64,000 bases of DNA from Opitutia bacterium (GTDB lineage: Bacteria > Verrucomicrobiota > Verrucomicrobiia > Opitutales > Opitutaceae). Both the position numbers and the translations under genes were made by a program. Each line of letters opens with the position of its first letter. Within the stretch, counting starts at the first letter, position 1. Location of the stretch: positions 62,001-126,000 of the forward strand of contig JACPIS010000002.1 in the NCBI GenBank assembly GCA_016187925.1, read 5' to 3'. The notes under the pieces were generated by a model. The model worked only from the letters and a program-made list of their open reading frames with translations, was not told the DNA's origin and made no database searches. This document shows, piece by piece, positions 33,242 through 41,761 of the stretch.

Positions 33242-35119
33242 TCAGGAGGAGACGCCCGAGCGGGAACGGTCGGCCGTTGTGACCGGCGAGCGGCCGGAGC
33301 CGGCGAACGATCCGAAGGGCGGGCGGGTCGGCGCGCGGGAGCGCAGGGAGATCTGCACTTCCGAGCCGGCGATGCCCTGGCCGCCTTGCAGCGTGCCGTT
33401 GTGCAGGTGAATGATCTCGCGGGCGAGGAACACGCCGAGCAGCGGATGCACCGGCACGGTGTCCTTCGCCGTCTCGATGAAACCCTCGAGCAGGAGGTTG
33501 CGGCCGGCAATGACGAAGAGACCGGTCTCGTTCTCGCCTTCGCCGCGCCGCTTGACCGAGATGGTGAGGAGGCTGTCGTTGTCGCCGCGGTTGCGGGCGA
33601 CGGCGTCGACGATGGTCTGGAGGGCGAAGCGCACCATCGACTCGTTGCCGTGGATGACCGGGGCCATTTCGTTGGGTTCGATGCGGATCGAGCCCTTCAG
33701 CTGGAGGCTGCGGGCCATTTCGCCGAGGTCGATGCGGGTGGCGTTGCCGCCCATGAACTCCTGCATCAGATGGAGCATGCGGGACAGGCGGTTGAGCTTG
33801 TCGGACTCGCGCGCAAGCTGCGGGATGAACTCGGCGACCAGCTCGGGGCTGGCGCCCTGCTGCTGGCAGAGCTGGAGGAACGTGCTGATCGTGACCAGCG
33901 GGCCGCCGAGCTCGTGCGACAGGCTCAGGCCCATTTCGCGGCAGATCTTCAGGCGATCACCCTCGGCGACCGTGGAGCGCTCCATCAGCTCGAGCGAAGC
34001 ATCCTCCCAGTGGACCCAAACACCGCCGGTTTCCGGGACCGGGCCGGCCTTGGCGCGGAAGCGCATGATCGGGCTCGGTTCCAGGCGCGCGACCTGCCCG
34101 GTGCGAAGCACCTCGCCGGCGAGCGCGCGGATCTCGGGCGGCAGGGAGGCATCGGACGGGGCGCCCGGGTCGAGAATCCGGGCCCCGGCGAGATATTTGC
34201 CGCGCAGGTTCTCGATCTCGGCCGAGCGGGCGAGCACGCGAAGTCGGTCGGCCTTTTCGAGGCAGCGTTCCAAGAGGCGGCCCAGCTGGAGGGCGCGGTT
34301 GCGGTCGTGTCCGTCGTAGCTGCGGCCGTCGGCGCGCGGCCCGTAGGCGGCCCAGCCGGCGAGGCGGCCGGAATCATACAACGGCACGAGGAGCCGGGCG
34401 CCCCAGGACTGCATTTGCTGGCGGATATAGCTTTCCGTCGCGGCGTCGGCCGTGCCGGCCCAGTCGTCCAAGTCGATGACGGAGGGATAATCCTCCATGC
34501 GCTGGGAGAGGGGGCTGTCGGTGGGGCTGGTCCAGCCGTTGCGGTCGGCGAGGAAGCCGTCGGGGCCGCGCAGAAAGAGGTTGGCGCGGGAAGAGCGCAG
34601 GAGGGTCTGCGCGGCGCGCCGGAATTCCTCGAGCACGCGGCCGCGGTCCTCGAGGTGCTCGATGGCGGCTTCGATGAAGTTGAGATCGTCCACGGGGTAG
34701 GGCAGAGGGGTGTTTTCCCGCACGGGCGCGACGGTGGAGGCGGCGCGCCCGCCGCGCGCCTGCAGCGTGTTGATGATGGCGTTTTTCTCCGCGATCTCGG
34801 CGGCGGTGCGGATGGTCTCCTTCAGCTGCGTGAGACTGTCGTTGTAGCTGAGGAAAAACCGGGCGTTGCCGGTGAGTTTGGCCTGCTCGAAGGGGAGGCT
34901 CTGGGGCTGGCCGACGGCGATGATGACGGTGTCGGCGTGCGCGACGAGTTTGCTGCGGGGATCGGCGAGGTCTCGCACCCAGACGCGCGCCCCGCCCTGC
35001 GCGAGCTCGCGGCGCAGCGACTCCGGATTCGGGGCCGCGAAGTCCGGATAGGGCAATTGACCGCTCCACGCAGCGGCGAGCTGGGCATCGTTGGTGGTCA
35101 GGATGAGGATGGCGGGCAT
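33242..35119 (-). CDS. Cytoplasmic sensor histidine kinase with GAF-like domain
   Basis: 625 residues from the ATG at 35119. Residues 1-110 look like a receiver-type fold without obvious phospho-acceptor geometry (AILILTTNDAQLAAAWSGQL). About 145-290 resembles a GAF domain. The dimerisation helix has SLSHELGGPLVTISTFLQ with His402, and the ATPase domain is degenerate: no clear GxGLGL lid motif is visible, only GVFLAREIIHLHNGTL near the end. It may be a weak or non-catalytic partner of the upstream kinase, with which it overlaps by 22 bp. The last 30 residues are low complexity. Confidence 0.8.
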   Translation of the reverse strand: MPAILILTTNDAQLAAAWSGQLPYPDFAAPNPESLRRELAQGGARVWVRDLADPRSKLVAHADTVIIAVGQPQSLPFEQAKLTGNARFFLSYNDSLTQLKETIRTAAEIAEKNAIINTLQARGGRAASTVAPVRENTPLPYPVDDLNFIEAAIEHLEDRGRVLEEFRRAAQTLLRSSRANLFLRGPDGFLADRNGWTSPTDSPLSQRMEDYPSVIDLDDWAGTADAATESYIRQQMQSWGARLLVPLYDSGRLAGWAAYGPRADGRSYDGHDRNRALQLGRLLERCLEKADRLRVLARSAEIENLRGKYLAGARILDPGAPSDASLPPEIRALAGEVLRTGQVARLEPSPIMRFRAKAGPVPETGGVWVHWEDASLELMERSTVAEGDRLKICREMGLSLSHELGGPLVTISTFLQLCQQQGASPELVAEFIPQLARESDKLNRLSRMLHLMQEFMGGNATRIDLGEMARSLQLKGSIRIEPNEMAPVIHGNESMVRFALQTIVDAVARNRGDNDSLLTISVKRRGEGENETGLFVIAGRNLLLEGFIETAKDTVPVHPLLGVFLAREIIHLHNGTLQGGQGIAGSEVQISLRSRAPTRPPFGSFAGSGRSPVTTADRSRSGVSS

Positions 35120-37101
35120 GGGAAGGTAAGGCGGAAAGTTGCGCCGGTCCGGCCCGTATCGATCAGCGCAATCGATCCTTGATGGACGCGCATAATGTTG
35201 GCGCTGAGGGCGAGGCCAAGTCCGAAACCGTTGACCTTGCCGGAACTGAAAGGCTGGAAAAGGCGGTCGCGCTGCCGGGGAGCCACCCCGGGCCCGTTGT
35301 CGGACACCTCGAGGGTGATCTGCTCGCGCAGCAGGGCGGTGCTCATCCGGACGACGCGCGCGCCGGTCTGGCCGTTGAGCGCCTGGAGGGCGTTCATGAG
35401 CAGGTTGATGATGACCTGGTTGACGCTGCCACCGTCGGCGCTGACGGGGCGCTCCTGCGGGCAGAGCTCGACGGCGAGCTCGATGTGCGCCTCCGCGAAC
35501 TTGGGCCGGAGGAGATTGGCGCAATCGGCGGCGATCTCGTTCAGCCGGACGGGCCGCATCACGGGCTTGCGCGGGGTGGAGAGCTTGAGCAGTTGCTCGG
35601 TCAGGCCCTCGATCCGCCCGACCTCCTTTTGCAGCAAGGTCGAGAACTCGTCGCGAAACTCCGGGTCGTTATGCCGCTCGGGCAGGAGCTGGGCGAAGGT
35701 CTTCAGTGCCACGAGGGGATTGCGGATCTCGTGGGCGAGGCTGGCCCCGAGCAGGCCCGCGGTGGCCACCTGCTCGGTCTCGCGGGCGCGCTTGGTCAGT
35801 TGCACGCGGGAGATGGCGACTTCCATCAGTTCGGACCACTCCATCAGGTTGAGAATGTCCGGCCAGAGATAGGGCATCTTGTCGTCGCGCTGTCCGAGAC
35901 TGATCGCGATGGGCGTGGTACCGCGGGCTTGGGGGCTGAGCACGAGCACGCCGATCTGCTGCGCGGCCATGAAGCGGTCGAGTTCGTCGACGGCGGGGGT
36001 GAGACGCCGGCGGCAAAGGCTTTCCGGCGTGGCCCAGCGTTCCTGCTGCAGCAGCATCAGGCCTGGACCGTCGGCCGCCAGCATCCAGGGGTTGCCCGAC
36101 TGGCCGTTGTTGGCGGCCGAGCGGATGTTGGCCTTGGTCGTGCGGCCCCACTCGCGCAGGATGGTGCAATAGCGTTCGAGCAGGTGCTCGGGCTCCACTT
36201 CCTGGCGGCCGGCGCTGAGGATCTCTGCGCGCACCTCTTCGGCGCGGCGGGCCCGGCCGGAAAACACGGTGGGCCTGGTCCGCTGCTCGACGTAGATGAC
36301 GAGCGAGACGCAGGCCGACAGGCCCAGCAGCATCGCCACGCCGGTTGGCAGGGCCGGAGTCGCCAAGTTCAGCCAGAGCGAGAGCAGGGCACTGGCGACG
36401 GCGAGCACAGCCACGCGCTTGAGCACGGTGAAGAACAGTTGTTGCGCGTCGAAGATGCGCTGGCTGGTCATACCCCAGGCGGTGAGGCCATAGAAAAAAA
36501 GGACGGCGAGCGGCGCGAGTCCGCGCGCCTCGGGCAGACCAAGCATCGGCGGCAACATGGTGAGACCAAGCCCCGCCAGGCACGAGATCGAGCCTCCGAT
36601 GAGAAAGATCCTGATTTCGATGAGTTGGATGCCTCTCTGCCGCCGAGCTTCACGGAGGCCGAGGCCGACCAAGAGCAGATAACAAAACAGGAGCCCTACG
36701 TTGTAGACAAGCGCGCCCGAACCCCACAGTCGGGTTTCAGGGGTGGATTCGCTGGGAATAAACCAATTCGAGAAGGCGATCGCGGCCAATGCCAATCCAC
36801 TCGCAAACCAATATTTTCCGCGGGTGATAAACTCCCGCCACTTGCACTCGGGGGAAATAATGCAGTGCGCGAGCCACCATAAGAACCACGGAAAGAAAGC
36901 GCCGATCGCGGAGACGGTCTTGATCCAAGGAACCGGATTAACCGGCCGTGTGTTGGTGATAAGCCACAGCAAGCAGAGCCAAGCCGCCGTCCAGCCTGAC
37001 AGCAGAGTAAAAGCTTGGTTGATGAGACGACGCGGATTCGACCAGAAAACGCTGACCCCGACGCTCAGTGCAATGAGCAAGGTAACAATTTGGGCGTTCA
37101 T
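35098..37101 (-). CDS. Membrane sensor histidine kinase
   Basis: 667 residues. Seven to eight transmembrane helices fill residues 1-270. A GAF-like region is at about 300-435 (EHLLERYCTILREWGRTTKA). HisKA has His457 in LAHEIRNPLVALKTFAQLLP. The ATPase domain has NLLMNALQAL (N box), DNGPGVAP (G1) and FGLGLALS (G2). The order resembles the PEP-CTERM system kinase PrsK, and a PEP-CTERM protein is 30 kb away, but no PrsR regulator is present, so this link is weak. The ATG overlaps the ketosynthase stop and the 3' end overlaps the next kinase. Confidence 0.9.
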   Translation of the reverse strand: MNAQIVTLLIALSVGVSVFWSNPRRLINQAFTLLSGWTAAWLCLLWLITNTRPVNPVPWIKTVSAIGAFFPWFLWWLAHCIISPECKWREFITRGKYWFASGLALAAIAFSNWFIPSESTPETRLWGSGALVYNVGLLFCYLLLVGLGLREARRQRGIQLIEIRIFLIGGSISCLAGLGLTMLPPMLGLPEARGLAPLAVLFFYGLTAWGMTSQRIFDAQQLFFTVLKRVAVLAVASALLSLWLNLATPALPTGVAMLLGLSACVSLVIYVEQRTRPTVFSGRARRAEEVRAEILSAGRQEVEPEHLLERYCTILREWGRTTKANIRSAANNGQSGNPWMLAADGPGLMLLQQERWATPESLCRRRLTPAVDELDRFMAAQQIGVLVLSPQARGTTPIAISLGQRDDKMPYLWPDILNLMEWSELMEVAISRVQLTKRARETEQVATAGLLGASLAHEIRNPLVALKTFAQLLPERHNDPEFRDEFSTLLQKEVGRIEGLTEQLLKLSTPRKPVMRPVRLNEIAADCANLLRPKFAEAHIELAVELCPQERPVSADGGSVNQVIINLLMNALQALNGQTGARVVRMSTALLREQITLEVSDNGPGVAPRQRDRLFQPFSSGKVNGFGLGLALSANIMRVHQGSIALIDTGRTGATFRLTFPCPPSSS

Positions 37102-38300
37102 TGTGCCTCAAGCACCAGCGTGGCGTTACTGCCGGACAGTCCATGGGAATTGACGATGGCAATATGCGGTTGCAGGTGGCGCGGTTGATTGGAAAGGTTC
37201 AGCAGACAATCCGGATCAGGAGTTTCCCAGTTAACCGTGGGCGGAATGACTCCGTGCCGGAAGCTCAGGGCCGTGCTGATCGCTTGGATGGCCCCGGCAG
37301 CACCGAGCGGATTACCGATGGCGCCCTTGAGCGAAACGGCGGCAATGTCACGCAGGCGCGGCCCGAAGGTTGCCGCCAGACACCGTGCCTCCACCCGATC
37401 GATGCTCTCATGGCCCGGTCCCCAGGCGTTGATGAAATCGACCTCGGCGGGGTTGCGTCGGGCGTTGGCCAAGGCCATGCGTATGCTCTCAATCAATCCG
37501 CTGCCTGATATCTCCGTGGAGTCGTTGGCGTAAGCATAGCCGGTGATCCAGGCATAAGGTTTCCGAGGGCTGTCCTCCGCTTCGAGCACAAGCACGGCGG
37601 CGCCTTCGCCGATGGCACCGGTGGTACGCCAGAGGTCGAATGGCCGGCACATGACTCCGGGGTCGTTGGCATTTTGCGGAGAGAGCCTCGTCATGCCCAG
37701 CTCCAGCATGGGTTGGTAGAGGATGGGTGCCTCGGTGCCGGAACAGATGGCGATTTCGGCCTGGCCGGAGGCGATCATATCGGCCCCATGTCCGATCGCG
37801 TCGATGCCCGCGCAACACGCTGTCTGGAGCGCGATGATGCGTGCCGGAGTATCGAGCCAATCGGCGATGCGTCCCGGCACGGATATGGGCGGGGCCTCGA
37901 ACACCACGGCGGGGTTAGCATGGCGTGGGCCTTTGGTGATGACACCGATTACGGTCTTAACGAGCAGGTCGATGTCCATCAGCGACGAGCCGTTGAGGAT
38001 CACAGGATTTTTTCCCGCAAGCTCCGCTGGGGTCAGACCGGCGTCAGCCAAAGCCAGCGCGGCGCCCACGAGGGCGAATTGGGTGTGGCGTGGCAGACGC
38101 TTTGAATTGAAGTCGGTCTTGATCCAATCAGCCAACTTGAAGTCGGGCACTTCGGCGGCGATGAACTCGCCCTTCTCCTCCAGTCGCGTGACGCGCCGGA
38201 CACGGCTCTGGTTGAGGTTGATGCCGTGGAAGAATTTTTCCCGGCCGATTCCGGCCGGTGTGACCGGTCCCACTCCCGTGATTTTGACGCGGCGTCTCAT
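37098..38300 (-). CDS. FabF-type beta-ketoacyl synthase with altered catalytic histidines
   Basis: 400 residues with the thiolase-fold KS layout: MRRRVKITGVGPVTPAGIG, active-site Cys in LQTACCAGIDAIG (C162), RPFDLWRTTGAIGEGAAVLV, and terminal NSHGLSGSNATLVLEA. In FabF the triad is Cys-His-His. Here the first His region VNAHGT reads INAWGPGHESID (Trp293) and the second, KxxxGHxxGAAG, reads LKGAIGNPLGAAG (Asn330, Lys kept). Claisen condensation by the usual route is therefore doubtful; decarboxylation, starter loading or a scaffold role are alternatives. No acyl carrier protein is nearby. The ATG overlaps the flavoprotein stop and the stop overlaps the kinase ATG. Confidence 0.85.
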   Translation of the reverse strand: MRRRVKITGVGPVTPAGIGREKFFHGINLNQSRVRRVTRLEEKGEFIAAEVPDFKLADWIKTDFNSKRLPRHTQFALVGAALALADAGLTPAELAGKNPVILNGSSLMDIDLLVKTVIGVITKGPRHANPAVVFEAPPISVPGRIADWLDTPARIIALQTACCAGIDAIGHGADMIASGQAEIAICSGTEAPILYQPMLELGMTRLSPQNANDPGVMCRPFDLWRTTGAIGEGAAVLVLEAEDSPRKPYAWITGYAYANDSTEISGSGLIESIRMALANARRNPAEVDFINAWGPGHESIDRVEARCLAATFGPRLRDIAAVSLKGAIGNPLGAAGAIQAISTALSFRHGVIPPTVNWETPDPDCLLNLSNQPRHLQPHIAIVNSHGLSGSNATLVLEAQ

Positions 38301-39766
38301 TGTTTTTCGTAGCGTCCCGGAGCCAGGAGCAGGTGCGGATCAAGGGCGTTTTTCACGAGCTCATGCAAGCCTTCGCCCGCCGGCCCGGCAATATTGATGC
38401 CCAGCCGATAGGGTGGGTAGCCTCGGGCGCGGAGCGCGGAGTAGATGGTTTCCTCGGCCACCTTGGCGGCGGAAGTTTGCTCCGGCGAGAAATGGAGGGT
38501 GAAGACAGTCACCAGACAATGCGCGTTGAGCACGATGTAGGTGCAAGCGGCTTCGGCCCACGCTGCACGGATGATGGCGGCGGTTTCGGTTGCCGCAGCG
38601 ACAGTCAGCGCACTGACGGCATTGCCGTAAATCGCGCCCTCCTGCGCCAAATCGGCGTCGTTCTGGTCGGTGCGCAGTGCCAGGGCGTGCAGCCCGGCAT
38701 CGGTCGGCGTCCCCCACGTCAGTCCGAGGAGAGGCAGGAATGCGGCCAGGCGGTCGGCGTGATTGCGCAGGCGGATCTTGCGGGCGAGGGATTCGATGCG
38801 GCGGGCGGTTGTCTCGCCGAGACGCCAGGCGGCGACGCCCCGGCCGAGGGTGCGGCGCAACTCCCGCCAGGCGGCGTCCACCATCGGGGCCCGACCGTGC
38901 AAGGCCGTCAAGGCGACGTGCTCATTGCGCTCCGGGAAAACAGCGCGGAGTTCCTCGACCGTGACCGCGCGTCCGCGCAGTTGGCTCAGGCGGTTTGCCG
39001 CCAGCCGGCCCGTGCGTCCGGGCTCGCTGATGTGCGTGGGAAGAGTGAGGATTCCCGAGCGGTAGCACTCCTCCAGACTGCGCAAGAGACCGGGCAGACT
39101 GCCGTTCAACACCACGGCCTGTTCCTTTTCCTGGCGGACGCGGAGGCGCAACCGGGCGGCCAGCACGATGCCATAGTTGGATTGGAAAAACAGCGCGTCG
39201 TGCGACGGGCCGGCCGCATGATCGCGCGCGGCATGAAACCACTCGGGGTCCGGCCGGTGGACTTGACCATCGGCCAGCATCACTTCGAGTCCGAAGATGT
39301 CCTCGTCGAGCGGGCCGGCGTAGCCGATGCCGCGCTCGAGGGCGCAGCCGAGGATGCTCGTCTGCGTGCCGGCCCCCGTCGTGTTGAACGCGAGACCGGG
39401 CGCATGTTTTTGCAGCCAGCGATGCAGCTCGCCCTGGGTCACGCCCGGCTGAATCCGCACTGAAAGCGTCGCCGGGTCGAGCGGACCGATCTCATTCCAG
39501 GCGCGCAGATCGATCAGCGCCGTGCCGTCTTGCGATGGCAGATGCGAACCGTAGCCCCAGTTTCGTCCGGTGCTGATGACGTTGATCGGCGCGCCGCTGC
39601 GGGATGCCTCCAGGAGAATCGCCCGCAGGTCGTTTTCATCCTGCGGCTGCTTCACCCACGGTACCTGACGTCGGCTCCGGCACAAAGTGGTCGCGATGCT
39701 TGCCAGTCCATCTCCCGGATGGTCTGCCGTGCGCGTGGTCCGGCCGTGCGGATCAGGTTGCTGCAT
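38297..39766 (-). CDS. FAD-binding oxidoreductase of the VAO/p-cresol methylhydroxylase type
   Basis: 489 residues. The PCMH-type FAD domain occupies about 34-215 with INVISTGRNWGYGSHLP, LSVRIQPGVTQGELHRWLQ and TSILGCALERGIGYAGP. The substrate domain ends in the typical DPHLLLAPGRYEKQ. The family oxidises phenolic or alcohol substrates using a flavin often bound covalently; which residue would link FAD here is unclear. The N-terminal 25 residues are low quality, so a later start is possible. It is the first gene of a set of overlapping frames with the ketosynthase and two kinases. Confidence 0.88.
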   Translation of the reverse strand: MQQPDPHGRTTRTADHPGDGLASIATTLCRSRRQVPWVKQPQDENDLRAILLEASRSGAPINVISTGRNWGYGSHLPSQDGTALIDLRAWNEIGPLDPATLSVRIQPGVTQGELHRWLQKHAPGLAFNTTGAGTQTSILGCALERGIGYAGPLDEDIFGLEVMLADGQVHRPDPEWFHAARDHAAGPSHDALFFQSNYGIVLAARLRLRVRQEKEQAVVLNGSLPGLLRSLEECYRSGILTLPTHISEPGRTGRLAANRLSQLRGRAVTVEELRAVFPERNEHVALTALHGRAPMVDAAWRELRRTLGRGVAAWRLGETTARRIESLARKIRLRNHADRLAAFLPLLGLTWGTPTDAGLHALALRTDQNDADLAQEGAIYGNAVSALTVAAATETAAIIRAAWAEAACTYIVLNAHCLVTVFTLHFSPEQTSAAKVAEETIYSALRARGYPPYRLGINIAGPAGEGLHELVKNALDPHLLLAPGRYEKQ

Positions 39767-39838
39767 AGTGGGGCGTTCGAGTCATGGCACTTTGAAATCG
39801 TGCGCCGCGCGTGCAAGGTCGAAGTGCGCCGGCAAGGC

Positions 39839-40675
39839 TCACGCTGCACCCTGGCTGGCTTTCGCCAGTTTCACCTGGGCACGCTGGTGCGCGACAAACC
39901 AGTCCGCCCAGCTTCGCGCACCGAGCCCGCGCCAAATCTGCTCCTGAATCCAATGACCTTTGTAGATCGCGTAGATCCAGCGGCGGCGAGGCAAATGCCG
40001 TGCGATCGCCGCCTTGGCGGCTGCGTACTCCCGTCGCAACTCGCCATCCTTTCGGAGCTCGTCGCGAAAACGCAGCAGCATCGCGAGCACGGCGCTGTCA
40101 GTCGTGTGGACCTGTAGCGCATGCGTCCGGACCGACGCGGCGGGACCCTTTTCGAAGAAGAAACCGCCACGTACGCCAATGTAACGGTACCCGAGGTTAT
40201 GGAGCGTGCTTTTTGCCCCGGCGAATGTCTGCGAGAAGCGCGGTGTGGGCAGGGCAACCGCAAGATCGATGATCGGCTTGGACGTCAAATCCGCCACAGC
40301 GGTGCTGCCGATATGGTGCACCTCGACTGCAGGGCCGAGAGCGGCCTGCAGCATTTCCGCTTCACGGCGCGCGTCCTCGCTCCACGCCGGATCGCTGCCA
40401 CGGAGGACAACCTCCGTATTGCTCACCCCACCGTGCCGCCGATCGTCCAGGGCAAGCTGCTCCCACCCTGTCGTGTTTTGTTGCATCCGCTCCACCGCTT
40501 GGAGCATCACGCGATGAATCCCGTCAAGCATCCAACAATCCGCCCGTGCAGGGGTGCCCTTTTGCAGCAGGTCGATTTTCGCCAGCATGACCGACACAAT
40601 CGCCTCGCCGAGCAGGGCCACCGTTACCAGCCGGACTCGTTCGATCTGACCGACGGAGGGGGGGACGGGACGCAT
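39839..40675 (-). CDS. GrpB/DUF157 family protein with N-terminal extension
   Basis: The GrpB nucleotidyltransferase-like domain is clear in the last 190 residues: VVLRGSDPAWSEDARREAEM, VEVHHIGSTAVADLTSKPII, FFFEKGPAASVRTHALQVHT, RDELRKDGELRREYAAAK. With the ATG at 40675 the protein has 278 residues and an extra 83-residue helical N-terminus (PSVGQIERVRLVTVALLGEA). A GTG at 40426 preceded by GGTGG gives the usual GrpB length of about 195. Either start may be used. It lies 34 bp downstream of the ABC ATPase gene. Biological role of GrpB proteins is not established. Confidence 0.8.
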   Translation of the reverse strand: MRPVPPSVGQIERVRLVTVALLGEAIVSVMLAKIDLLQKGTPARADCWMLDGIHRVMLQAVERMQQNTTGWEQLALDDRRHGGVSNTEVVLRGSDPAWSEDARREAEMLQAALGPAVEVHHIGSTAVADLTSKPIIDLAVALPTPRFSQTFAGAKSTLHNLGYRYIGVRGGFFFEKGPAASVRTHALQVHTTDSAVLAMLLRFRDELRKDGELRREYAAAKAAIARHLPRRRWIYAIYKGHWIQEQIWRGLGARSWADWFVAHQRAQVKLAKASQGAA

Positions 40676-40709
40676 GGGGCGGGCTAATGCTTCGCTAGGA
40701 TGACTACGT

Positions 40710-41690
40710 TCAGTGTATCGCGCCGCGGGAGAAAATCTCGCTGATGATGTCTTCGAGCGGGACGTCCTGGATGGTGATGTCGTCCACCGCGCCTTGCGCG
40801 AGAATTTGCGAACAGACGGCGGTGACATGCTCGCTGGGCACGTGGAGGAGAATCTCGCCGTCCTCGCACGTCTTGGCTTCGCCGTGCGCCGGCTTCCAGT
40901 CGGCGGGGAAGGTGCCGTTGCGGGGCTTGAATTTGATGATGCGCTGGCGCGCGCCGGCGCCGGCGATACGGTCGAGGTCGCCGTCGTAGATCTTCTTGCC
41001 GTGGTCGATGACGATGACGCGCTCGCAGAGTGACGAGATGTCGGCCATGTAGTGGCTCGTGAGCAGGATGGTCGTCTTGTGCTTCCGGTTGTAGTCGCGC
41101 AGAAACTCGCGGACGTTCTTCTGCGAGACGACGTCGAGGCCGATGGTCGGTTCATCGAGGAAGAGCACGCGCGGGCGGTGGAGCAGCGCGGCGATCAGCT
41201 CCATCTTCATGCGTTCGCCGAGCGAGAGCTCGCGCACCTGCACGTTGAGCTTCGGGGCGACACCGAGCAGCGCGACGAGCTCGTCGAGCGTCTGCTGGTA
41301 TTGCTTGTGGTCGAGGCCGTAGATGGCGCGGAGCAGGTAAAACGATTCGAGCGCCGGCAGGTCCCACCACAGCTGGTTCTTCTGGCCGAGCACGAGGGCG
41401 AAGAGCCGGCGGTAGGCGTTCTCGCGCTTCGAGGGATCGAAGCCCGCCACGCGCGCCGTACCGCTCGTCGGGTAGATGAGGCCCGAGAGCATCTTGAGCG
41501 TCGTAGTCTTGCCCGCGCCGTTGGGCCCGAGGAAGCCGACGAACTCGCCCTCCTTGATGTTGAAGCTGATGTTGTCCGCCGCGCGGGTCTCCTCGAAGTC
41601 GCGCTTGAACAGGCCGGTCACGCCGCCCCAGAAGCCGGGCCGCTTCTTGTAGGTGCGGAAGACACGCGTGAGGCTTTCGACTTCGATCAT
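40710..41690 (-). CDS. ABC transporter ATP-binding protein (NatA/ABC-2 type)
   Basis: 326 residues. Walker A is GPNGAGKTT, the Q loop lies in LVLGQKNQLWWDLPALESFY, the signature is the variant LSLGERMKMELI, and Walker B/D loop is VLFLDEPTIGLDVVSQ with the H switch in LLTSHYMAD. The N-terminal RTYKKRPGFWGGVTGLFKR segment and C-terminal regulatory domain are typical of ATPases working with ABC-2 exporters (multidrug or polysaccharide type). No permease gene is adjacent on either side, so its partner must be encoded elsewhere. Confidence 0.93.
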   Translation of the reverse strand: MIEVESLTRVFRTYKKRPGFWGGVTGLFKRDFEETRAADNISFNIKEGEFVGFLGPNGAGKTTTLKMLSGLIYPTSGTARVAGFDPSKRENAYRRLFALVLGQKNQLWWDLPALESFYLLRAIYGLDHKQYQQTLDELVALLGVAPKLNVQVRELSLGERMKMELIAALLHRPRVLFLDEPTIGLDVVSQKNVREFLRDYNRKHKTTILLTSHYMADISSLCERVIVIDHGKKIYDGDLDRIAGAGARQRIIKFKPRNGTFPADWKPAHGEAKTCEDGEILLHVPSEHVTAVCSQILAQGAVDDITIQDVPLEDIISEIFSRGAIH

Positions 41691-41761
41691 GGGGAGTGGG
41701 CGAGAAAATCCGCAGTAATCCGACAGAATCCAGAAGAAAACAACAGGGCGGACACGCGGGA

